From positions 4,249,425 through 4,313,424 of the forward strand of contig NW_020312968.1 in assembly GCF_003265705.1 (NCBI RefSeq): 64,000 nucleotides of DNA. The letters run 5' to 3'. A program made the position numbers and the translations under genes. Numbering within the stretch: position 1 is the stretch's first letter; every line of letters starts with the position of its first letter. Origin of the DNA: Callorhinus ursinus (Eukaryota > Chordata > Mammalia > Carnivora > Otariidae). The notes below the pieces were generated by a model, which ran no database searches, was not told the origin of the DNA, and was given only the letters and a program-made list of their open reading frames with translations. This document shows positions 55,641-64,000 of this stretch, in pieces.

Positions 55641-56424
55641 ATTAGCAGAATTTACTTATACACGTAGAAAAAAATAATAATAATATTAATAGCCATAAAC
55701 AGTCACAAAGGAGAGATCTTTCACTCTCAGTCTAAGGGATTCAGGGACAGAGGGGGTGGGATTCCAGGGGGGTCACTAAAGGCTGAGAGAAGCAGAAGAG
55801 AAGCAGGGGTAGGTTTCCCACATAGCTGGTAAAAGTCTGAAAGAAAATGAAATTAGAATCAGAAAGGAGAGAGAAATTAAATGCCAGCACATAAAAACAA
55901 TTCAAGCTTGCTGCGGTGTCTTCAAAGTCAGTTAAGTTTCACTTCTTTGGGGGGATTCCTGTTTTGTGTTTGCTGAATTCCAGTCGATAATCAACTTCTG
56001 TTGAGTTCCAATCGAAGGTTTTCCTTTCCTTCCCTTGACAGCTGGTCCTGCCAGCAACAATCGATCCTAAAGGTAGAGCAGCAGGTAGTCTAGCCATTCC
56101 CTGGGCAAAGGAATTGCAGCTGTGTTCACACACATCACCCTGATGGTTTTACCTGTAAAGATGCATTTTAGGAGAGTCCTTCTAGTTGAGAATGCTCGAG
56201 TTTTCTCTGGAAAATGAGATAAAGCTTTCCTTCCCTCTCCTTAAGCCTCGGCTGAGAATTCTGTAATGCCAGGAAATCAGCAAAATGGTGATGGTAGCTG
56301 CCCTTTCTCCACCTCATTCTACTTCCCAACTGGACTCTGGGGCCTGAAGGTGGCAGACAGAGGCAGTTGGCACAGACGCCCCCCATATCCTCACTACCCC
56401 CACAGGAGAACAGCCCTCAGAGGC
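55641..56424. other. No gene seen
   Basis: Unique-looking DNA; open frames at 55939-56133 and 56168-56386 are short and unrecognised. Confidence 0.55.
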
Positions 56425-56427
56425 GTG

Positions 56428-56994
56428 GCCTATCCTATGATCTAGCCATCCCACACTGCTAGGTATTTACCCAAAGGAGACACAAATACTGATTCGAAGG
56501 GGGTACATACACCCCGATGTTTATAGCAGCATTTTCAACAATAGCCAAATTATGGAAAGAGCCCAAGGGTCCATCAACTGATGAATGGGTAAAGAAGATG
56601 TGGTGTATATATACACAAAGAAATATTACTCAGCCATAAAGAGGAACGAAATCCTGCCATTTGCAATGACATGGTTGGAGCTAAGTGAAAGAAGTCAGTC
56701 AGAGAAAGACAAATACCATACGATCTCCCTCAAATGTGGAATTTCAAGAGCAAAGGGGAAAAAAAAAAGAGCAAGAGTGACAAAATCAAGAAACAGACCC
56801 TTAACTACAGAGAACAAACTTACAGGTACCAGAAGGGAGGTTGGGCGAAATAGATAATGAGGATGAAGACGTGCCCTTGTTGTGAGGAGCACCGGGTGAT
56901 GTATGGAAGTGTTGAATCACCATATTGTACACCTGACACTAATATTACACTGTAGGTTAACTAGAACCTAAAAAAAAACTTAAAAAAAAAAAAC
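56428..56994 (+). mobile_element. 5'-truncated L1
   Basis: Starts in ORF2 C-terminus ('gatctagccatcccacactgctagg', 'atttacccaaaggagacac', 'tgtttatagcagcattttcaac', 'atggaaagagcccaagggtcc') and goes through the 3' UTR ('gtgatgtatggaagtgttg', 'gtacacctgacactaatattac') to poly(A). Open frame 56585-56857 is ORF2 remnant ('YYSAIKRNEILPFAMT'). Confidence 0.92.
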
Positions 56995-57829
56995 TGCTTG
57001 CTTAGCCCCCAGGAGCAATCTCAGACAAAAAATATTAAGGGAGCCCACAGCCCCTGTGTAAGTCTGTGCGACTCTCCAAATGCTGGAGAGTTTTTCTCAT
57101 TTACAGGTTTCATGACTCTGCCAGCATCGTCCAACTCCTCCTCTCGAAGGGGTTCTTTCCCTCATCATTGCTCCTATCAGAAAGCATTCATTACACATTC
57201 CTCTGCATGTGGTGCTGGGTACAGCAGAGCACAGGGCCATTTTCTGTTTGAAGGATGGTTCTATGGGACCAGCTCATTTACCCTTCTTCCCTTCCTGTGG
57301 TAAACAATGAGCCAATGCCTACGGAGCAGAGGCCAGAGAATCGGCAGCCTGAACAAAGAGTCTTTACCACAGGCCAGGAGAAGGGGGATCACTTCTACCT
57401 GGCTCCCTAAGATAGGTAAGGCACATGAAAATGTTGGTCACTTACAGTTTCAAAGGGCCCACCCTCCAAGATGGGATTGGAGATGCAAGGAAACAGGCAG
57501 AAGTCTCTTTTCCATATTCTTTTTCTTCACCTCCTGTCCTCTTTTCACTGACCTTTAAAAATTATGTACTATTTGATACATACTAAAGAATGTGTGGCAA
57601 ACATATGAATTACGAACATAATAGTAAAAAGAACCTACGAACCTACCAATGAACTTAATACTAGGCTTTACTCTTAGCAATGAATCCACCTGCGTGCTTT
57701 GTTCCCTCCCGACCCTACACCTTTCCCTCCAGAGTTGAACACTGCACTGAATTTGGTGCTAATCATTGACTGGCCATAGAGCTTTAGTACATATATTTAT
57801 AAATAAACAATACAATATTTACTCTTGAT
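56995..57829. other. No gene seen; possible old L1M at the end
   Basis: Unique-looking to about 57590. 57590-57829 ('gactctacacctttccctccagag', 'tttataaataaacaatac') resembles the antisense of an old L1M 3' region but I cannot set its limits. Open frames at 56998-57303 and 57307-57558 are unsupported. Confidence 0.45.
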
Positions 57830-57985
57830 TGGTTTTGAACTTTATATAAGGAGTCTCAGTTTGCATTTCCCTGCTCACAAATGAAATTAAACCATCTTCT
57901 CTTACACACATTTGCAGTTCATATCGCCTCTTTGGTAACATGACTTTTCCTCATTTCTTCTGTTGGGTTGATGATCTTTTTTTAA
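57830..57985 (-). mobile_element. Old L1 ORF2 fragment, antisense
   Basis: 'ttggttttgaactttatataaggag', 'gtttgcatttccctgctcacaaatg', 'aaaccatcttctctta', 'ttcatatcgcctctttgg' match the antisense of L1 ORF2 ('tttgcatttccctgatgactaatgatgttgagcatcttttc'). Highly diverged. Confidence 0.5.
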
Positions 57986-58004
57986 AATGATTTGTAGAAA
58001 TTTT

Positions 58005-58443
58005 TAAGACATACAGATGGCTAACAGACACATGAAAAACTGTTCGACATCACTGGTTATCAGGGAAATACAAATCAAAACCGCAATGAGATACCACCTC
58101 ACACCTGTCAGAACAGCTCAAATCAACAACACAAGAAACAAAAGGTGTTGGCGAGGGGGACCCTCTTGCACGGTCAGTGGGAATGCAAGCTGGCGCAGCC
58201 ACTCTGGAAAACAGTATGGAGTTTTCTCAAAAAGTTAAAAATAGAACTACCCTATGGCCCAGCAATTGCACTACTAGGTATTTACCCAAAGGATACAAAA
58301 ATAGTGATCCGAAGGGGCACGTGCACCCTGATGTTTATAGCAGTGTTTTATCTACAACAGCCAAATTATGGAAAGAACAAATACTCATCAACTGATGAAT
58401 GGATAAAGAAGATGCGGTGTGTGTGTGTGTGTGTGTGTGTGTA
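58005..58443 (+). mobile_element. L1 ORF2 C-terminal fragment cut at a (GT)n
   Basis: 'cagatggctaacagacacatg', 'tgttcgacatcactggttatcagg', 'gagataccacctcacacc', 'gaatgcaagctggcgcagcc', 'ttacccaaaggatac', 'gataaagaagatgcggtg' then a (GT)n (58418-58442). The 3' UTR and poly(A) are missing, unusual for L1, whose insertions normally keep the 3' end. A later deletion is likely. Open frames 58017-58238 and 58145-58462 are ORF2 pieces. Confidence 0.88.
58418..58442 (+). repeat. (GT)n microsatellite
   Basis: About 12 GT units at the 3' cut end of the L1 fragment. Confidence 0.93.
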
Positions 58444-58854
58444 CAAACACATCATTTGTTAGGTATATTTTGGACTCCGTTTGTTTGTTGCCATTGGTAT
58501 CTCTTTTTGTATTATATTTCTGTTTGCTGCTGGTTTTAGAAATTGGATCCTTTTTTTTTTAAATCTTACTACACGGCAAGGAGCTCTATTACTCTCAGTG
58601 ACACAGCCCTGAAAACTACAGAAGGTGGGATTCATGTACCTCTGATGTGAATGTCAGCCTCCAGATCTGTGCAGCCTTTGCAACATACACAAATGCCTTG
58701 CTCCCTGTTCTAGTCTCCCATGCCCTCTTGGAGACTGCTAAGATTTGTAATAAATTCAGGAATGCATCAAAAAGTATTTGCTGTGATTTCTTCAGGACAT
58801 AATTGTGTTTAATGAGAATGTCTGCCAGGGTGCTGATCTAAAATGCCAAGGGCC
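58444..58854. other. No gene seen
   Basis: Unique-looking; 58455-58560 may be a very old L1 scrap. Confidence 0.5.
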
Positions 58855-59170
58855 TATCTCTGCCTCTTGACTCCATTGCTTTTCTAATTCTCTGCAATCT
58901 GGCTTCAGTCCCCTTTGGTCTACCCATCTAGGAATTTCACCTGACACCTGTTGGCAAAACTAAGTATTTATCTTCATTTTTCTCTTAATTGTCTGCATAA
59001 ATGTGTTGTATTTATTATACCTTCCTTCTTGAAACTCCTTCCTTCACATCGACGATTCTATGTTATCCCGATGTCGTAAATAATATTTCAATGTTACTTA
59101 TTCCTCTGGTATTCACATTTGCTAGACTTGGGACATCTCATCCCATATCACAGCAAGATCAGACCAAAAA
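58855..59170 (+). repeat. L2 RT-region fragment (low confidence)
   Basis: 'ttgcttttctaattctctgcaatctggcttcagtcccc' and, further on, 'ccttcttgaaactccttccttc' follow L2 order ('cctctgcaatctggcttctgccc', 'ctccttgaaacactctcttcc'), where the second word encodes 'LLETLS'. Diverged. Confidence 0.45.
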
Positions 59171-61959
59171 AAAATTCTATTCTTGGTTTTAGAGTTTCCA
59201 AAGCAAAGCTCCAGGTGAAAGACAAAGGTAATTGGAAAGCTATGTGAATAGGAAAGCCATTCTTTCTCCTACTCTTTGATAAGCTATCTGAACCATGGAA
59301 GGTGAAGAAAGAAGAGACAATGAGGAAAATTTGGTAGACCCCATAATGGGAGACTATGTACGGCCCAGACCAGAAAGCAAGCAGGCTTGAGTGGAGTCAA
59401 TATCCAGAGACTTTAGTGCCTGCTCTTGAGCACTACCATCTCATCAGCCCCAGAGAGTATGTGTGAGCCCTGCCCATGGCCCAGACCATCCAGTTTCCAT
59501 TCTAGTAGATAACGTACATCATGACCCTTGTCACTGGTGTTCAGGGAAAGTAAATTCCATCATAGGCAGCCATCATTTTACTTAGGATCGTTCAGCAGGA
59601 AAGATACCTGTTTCTGCCCCAGAACTTAACTGCCTTATATAAACAACACTTTTTTTCCTTTTTAGGAAATCCAAGGGCTACCAGAGAAAGAGTAAAGTTA
59701 GGACACTGAGAACAATGATCATCCTGCTGATAGTCACCCTATCCTGTCAACCCTGCCGTGGTCTGATAACATGAGCGGCAACTTGAACGCTCTCTCCGGG
59801 CAGGGACGGAGGTCAAACACACCTCCCTTCCGCTGCATCCCTGCTCTCTGACCCTTCCTTCATGCTCTCCTTGACTGGATCTACTTCTGCCTCCCATCAC
59901 CTAAATGCTCACTCACTGAGAGTTTACCTTTGGTGCTCTCCATCTCCATTCTCTCTCCCTCAAACAAGAAACCATACCCACACTGCCATCACCTGTCACA
60001 AGTTCTGTAAGAGACATGCGTTTAAAAGGTAACACAGAAACACAGAGGAGGGAGAGCTCAAGTTTGCCTTATAAGATGATTCAGACGCTCTCCCAGGGAG
60101 TAAGGGACAGAGGAGGGAATGAGGGACAGCGTCACCCATGGAGATACTGTTTAGTGCCACCAGAGAGATAAGGCAACAGCAGTTGCTTGACAAAATGAGG
60201 GCCCCATCCGTATGGACAATCGCTTGGTGACTACATGTGATATTTTATGAATATTTTCTCATCCCGTTTAGGAAAGCCTTTCCAAAGTCTTCCTAAGTCC
60301 CATCAATATGATAATAGCTGGCCATCAGGCTCAAGAGACTTTCTGAAAACTGAGTGAGAAAGTGGGTCTCTGCTCCAACGTAGAAACATAAAAACCCACC
60401 CTCCTGAGCTGGTGCCCGAATGATTTGGTGCCAAGTAAACCAGACAAAGTGAGCGAGTCCCGCTTCTCTCGGCTCTGTTCTCCCTTTGAATCGAAGCGTA
60501 AGGAACAATTTTCCAAGTCACGGGATAAATCAAACCGTATTAAAAAAAAAAAAAAAAGAACTCTGTGGCCATTTTATAGTTACAATAACTTTCCCAATAT
60601 TTTCATCACTTGGAGATAACAGAGAAAATTAAAAGGGCAAGTGGATTCTCAGGTCATTAAAAGTCCACGCTCAAGTCCATCGAATGCCTCTGAAATGGCC
60701 TCCAGTAATATGCACCTTGTCATGTTCTGTTGCCAAAGCTATTAATGACTCCTCACTGTTTCTTATCAGTCTCCCACTTGCTAAAACAAAACTGAACTTG
60801 TTGCAGCCCTGACATTTTCAACAATATCATTAGCTGCTGAAGACAAGACAGGGCACGGGGCCTCAAATTTCAGGGAAGCCACATTTGCCAGCTGAGTATA
60901 GAAAAGGGGGGTGGGTATTACCAGGAGGCCTGCTCATTACCTTCCCATCCTTATTACTCTAAAGCCCACATCTCCTGAGTTCTCTTCATGCCACAGCACC
61001 CCCTTTCATGCATACTTACAGACTTGCATCCCCTCCACATACAGACACACGGCAAAGGGCTTAAAAACATCCCAAAGCTCTTCCATCAGACAGATGTATT
61101 AGGAGAAGCCAACATCTGGCATAAAGCACTTCTGGATTACACAGCACATTTATTCATCTCAGATGAGCTGCGCATCAAGTGTATTTCGCACTGTCAGTGA
61201 ATCCCGAAGGTGCCGAGCCAAGCCAGGTGCAAACCCAGCCCCAGGGTGGGGAGCTTTCTTCGGGACAGGCCTCCCAGACCCCACTCCCTGCACACACTAA
61301 CACACCAAAACTGTAGCTCATCACAGAAGTTCAGATTCTTGGATTAGTGTACTATAAAAATTTAAAGTGGGATCACAAAGTTGCCTGAGGGTGGACAAAA
61401 TCCTGACAGCGAGGATGATGTAAGTCAACCAGGTTAAGAAGACACAAAATCCTTCAAGAAGATGTGCGTTTGAATGTTTGTGTCAGCAAGGTGCTCAGGA
61501 TGACAGAATATTGATTTGAAGTCAATGCCATTTATCTGATAGCATTAAGGAAGTCCCTTATGTTTTTAAATGCGATTACCAACATAAAGGAGATTTTTAT
61601 GTTATCACTAAGCAGCAATTCATTGAGACAAGAAGTGGATTACTGACACTTTAATAACCTGTTAAAGTTATTAGTTACTTTTGCAATATTTTAACTCCAG
61701 GATACCTTTCACAGCTCTTAGGTGAGGGTCTTATTTAATGTGTATGATGACCATTAAACGCCCTTCTCAACACAGACGGGCAGAATACCACGGTGCCAGG
61801 GTCCCAGACAAAGATCCCACTGAGTGCAGGCACTTGCTACATGAATCTGTTAGAATGCTTTCAGACTCAACTGAGAATATGACCTAAATGTGGCCTTAAG
61901 AATAAGAAAATGTATTAGCTCTCATCTAACATCAGTTAATAAACTTTAAAAATAAGATC
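59171..61959. other. No gene seen; 2.8 kb unique DNA with a possible conserved block
   Basis: The largest repeat-poor stretch apart from short tracts (poly(A) at 60540-60557). Open frames at 59996-60193, 60293-60533, 60425-60619, 60911-61102 and 60988-61200 overlap on both strands and lack domains. 61330-61770 looks like conserved noncoding DNA (see findings). Confidence 0.5.
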
Positions 61960-62290
61960 AAAGTTGCACCTTGCCTACTTTTCTGTTCTGCCCCCCTCAG
62001 CACATTCTTCCTTGTCCTCCACCTCCGTCCTTCACGATCTCAAAGTGGCTGCCACACTTGTGGCCATCATATCCTCACGTGACCCCACCCAAAAGGAAGA
62101 AGGGCAGTTTGTCCTTTTATATCTCATTTTGTCAGGGAGGAAACCCTTTCCCAGAAGCCTCTCAGCAGAATTATCTTCTGTCATGTTGACCAGGACTAAG
62201 TCATGTGCACATGCCCTTTCCGCAAGGGATGCTGGGAAAACAGTATTGACCATTTCTAGCTTCTAGAGGGGAAAGGAATGCTGGCATCAA
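61960..62290 (+). repeat. Ancient dispersed repeat, same general type as 17262-18200
   Basis: 'aaagtggctgccacacttgtgg', 'gaagggcagtttgtccttttatatctc', 'aaaccctttcccagaagcctc', 'cagcagaattatcttc', 'gtcatgtgcacatgccc', 'agcttctagaggggaa' are in the order I recall for that repeat. Open frames 61964-62266 and 61971-62189 belong to it. Confidence 0.5.
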
Positions 62291-62574
62291 AGAAGTAGAA
62301 TGGGGTGGACCACCATATCCCTCCTTCTGAGTATTTCTCATTTCCCTCTAAACACAAAATCATAATAAAATGTAGAAGGAAAGGAAAAAGAAAAAAATCA
62401 CCAGCCAAAATACAATTAATACACTCCTCCCTGGACTGGTTCTAATTTACATATTCTCAGACTGCTTCACTTTTGCTTCTCGTCGTTCCTTTTTTATTTA
62501 TGTCTCCTCCTGGCCATCCTATCCCTTTCGTTTTGGTGGTAGTGACCAGTGTGATCTAGGATGTCTGGAGGAGA
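62291..62574. other. No gene seen
   Basis: Unique-looking DNA. Confidence 0.55.
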
Positions 62575-62780
62575 GCAGTAGGTCTGGCTTCAAGAATCAG
62601 CCCTACCCCTCACTAGCCATGTGGTCAGACAAGGCTCCTGGGCTCTGAGCCCCGTCTAAAGAGGAGATCATATTCCCTGCCCTGCCTAACTCTGGAAGGA
62701 ATTGTGGGGACCTAACGAGGTAAGATGTGTAAAACTGTTGTAAGCTCTCGAGCACAGTGCATATTCGGTGAGCTGCTGAG
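62575..62780 (+). repeat. MIR SINE
   Basis: 'gtaggtctggcttcaagaatcagccctacccctcactagcc', 'atgtggtcagacaag', 'gagatcatattccctgcc', 'cgaggtaagatgtgtaaaac', 'gcacagtgcatattcggtgag'. All MIR parts in order. Confidence 0.7.
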
Positions 62781-63252
62781 ACATCTGAGGAACCTTATTT
62801 ATATTGGGAAACACCTACACCTCGAATGGTCATTCTCATCCACCACACTGAGCTCATTTTTAAAAGTAAAGTTCTTAATGTGAGTCAGAGATTTCCAAAC
62901 ATTGGCTGGAAAGAAGCCAAGGTGCTCACAAGAACATTCAAGAAGCTACACTTTAGGGTCTCTCTCCCTCCTTGACTATATTAGCCTGGACAAGTCAGGA
63001 GAGTTAATTAGTTGAATAAGAAAAATCTACAATGGAGTTGGCTACACCTGGAGAAGAGCTGGTACAGATGGTCAACTATTTTGACCTGGGAACCCTCTTT
63101 CCAGAAGCCTTCTCCTCCACCCAGCCCTTCTGCATGGCCCAAGCAGCTTGCTCAGGACACTCAGCATCTCAAAGGCCCAGGTCCCTAAGATGGCCTGTTG
63201 ACTGGGCATCCCTGGAACAGGGCTGACCTTGAGCAATATCATGAGTTCGATT
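62781..63252. other. No gene seen
   Basis: Unique-looking DNA. Open frame 63032-63226 (64 codons) is unrecognised. Confidence 0.5.
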
Positions 63253-63268
63253 TAAAAACTCAGGCTGG

Positions 63269-63470
63269 GGGCACCTAGGTGGCTCAGTTGATGAGCGTCT
63301 GCCTTCGGCTCAGGTCATGGTCCCAGGGTCCTGGGATCGAGCCCCGCATTGGGCTCCTCACTCTGCGGGAAGCCTGTTTCTCCCTCTCCCACTCCCCCTG
63401 CTTGTGTTCCCTCTCTTGCTGTATCTATCTCTGTCAAATGAATAAATAAAATCTTTAAAAAAAATAAAAG
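63269..63470 (+). mobile_element. CAN-SINE with 16-bp target-site duplication
   Basis: 'gggcacctaggtggctcag' head, 'gtctgccttcggctcagg', 'gatcgagccccgcattggg', 'caaatgaataaataaaatc', A tail. The flanks taaaaactcaggctgg at 63253-63268 and 63471-63486 are identical. Confidence 0.95.
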
Positions 63471-63486
63471 TAAAAACTCAGGCTGG

Positions 63487-63755
63487 TCCTTCTCCTTTGA
63501 GCACTTGCCAACCATATTTTTTAAATAGGTGTAAATATAAACTACTATCTACTAGAAAGACTGAGACATGGGCCTCGCCCTCTGTACTCCAAGGGGAGGG
63601 GGGTGGATTCTATAAGCACACCCCTCAACTGCAGTTCAAGGCATAAAAAAGCAAGTGCCAAGAAGCACTCCAATGGCTCTGACCTTTTGTATCAAAGTCA
63701 AAGCCAAAGGAGAATGGATCCAGGCAGGAGCATCAAGAAATGGTATTAGAAAGAT
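63487..63755. other. No gene seen
   Basis: Unique-looking DNA leading into the L1 at the window end. Confidence 0.5.
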
Positions 63756-63759
63756 GGTG

Positions 63760-64000
63760 TCACAGAAATCAGTGGCATTCCTATACACCAACAACAAGAC
63801 AGAACAGAGACAAATCAAGGAGTCGATGCCATTTACAATTGCACCCAAAACCATAAGATACCTAGGAATAAATTTAACCAAAGAGGCAAAGGAACTGTAC
63901 TCAGAAAACTATAAAATACTCAGGAAAGAAATCGAAGAAGTCACAAAGAAATGGAAAAACGTTCCATGCTCATGGATTGGGAGAACCAACATTGTGAAGA
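63760..64000 (+). mobile_element. L1 ORF2 fragment running off the window
   Basis: In one frame, 63754-64000 is open and reads '[20 protein letters not shown]', '[18 protein letters not shown]' and '[16 protein letters not shown]', the L1 ORF2 segment just after the RT palm. The same segment occurs, antisense, in the broken L1 at about 8930-9230 (open block 8631-9626). The left edge near 63755 is a 5' truncation point; the rest lies beyond 64000, so intactness cannot be judged. The opposite-strand frame 63636-63881 is a shadow. Confidence 0.9.

Noticed and set aside
1..64000. CRISPR array, prophage, operon or other microbial system
   Set aside because: No direct repeat-spacer pattern, no dense same-strand coding, and strong mammalian repeat content.

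Overview
This window is mammalian nuclear DNA from a carnivore. The clearest marker is a set of 13 tRNA-Lys-derived CAN-SINEs with the head 'gcgcctgggtggctcag', a pyrimidine-rich stretch, 'tcaaataaataaataaaatc' and an A-rich tail. Sub-type details (the 'ctgccttcggctcaggtcatgatcccagggtcctggg' type core) and the L1 3' ends ('atgtatggtgattaacat') look arctoid (bear, seal or mustelid type) rather than dog or cat. That taxonomic reading is from memory of family consensus sequences, not from a search. There are no bacterial or phage genes, no operons, no CRISPR array and no functional RNA gene.

I found no host protein-coding exon that I can support. All open frames are short (mostly 60-140 codons), and the longer ones fall in retrotransposons. 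The window reads as intergenic or deep-intronic DNA made of nested transposon layers over unique sequence. Layout: 1-853 an LTR-like block broken by a SINE; 854-6218 mostly unique, with a MIR, an old L1 tail and a young SINE; 6219-6588 an MLT1-like MaLR LTR; 6979-12611 a near full-length but dead L1 on the minus strand, with a second L1 3' end attached to its tail; 13690-18200 several L1 insertions with clear target-site duplications, including a 60-bp one and a twin-primed (5'-inverted) one; 18388-21150 a long antisense L2 remnant with a SINE inside; 21171-29845 mostly unique with MIRs and one SINE; 29845-36440 a dense stack of L2, MaLR and old and young L1; 36474-42660 SINEs and L1s; 42660-54600 largely unique with microsatellites and three SINE/ERV-type insertions; 54600-58450 a tetranucleotide-rich microsatellite tract and L1s; 58450-63250 largely unique; 63253-64000 a SINE and an L1 that runs off the window.

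The elements work only in the sense of retrotransposition. L1 machinery (endonuclease, reverse transcriptase) is the known mobiliser of SINEs and of itself, and many target-site duplications are still readable. The order of insertion can therefore be read in places: a SINE inside an LTR, a SINE inside an L2, an L1 inside an L2, an L1 inside another dispersed repeat. I did not find an undescribed biological system. The most useful leads are the composite L1 tail at 6979-7140, the twin-primed L1 at 17438-17800, a poly(A)-tailed LTR-like 3' end at 52503-52575, an inverted (TG)n/(CA)n pair near 52 kb, and several high-complexity AT-rich blocks with homeobox-type sites that may be conserved noncoding elements.
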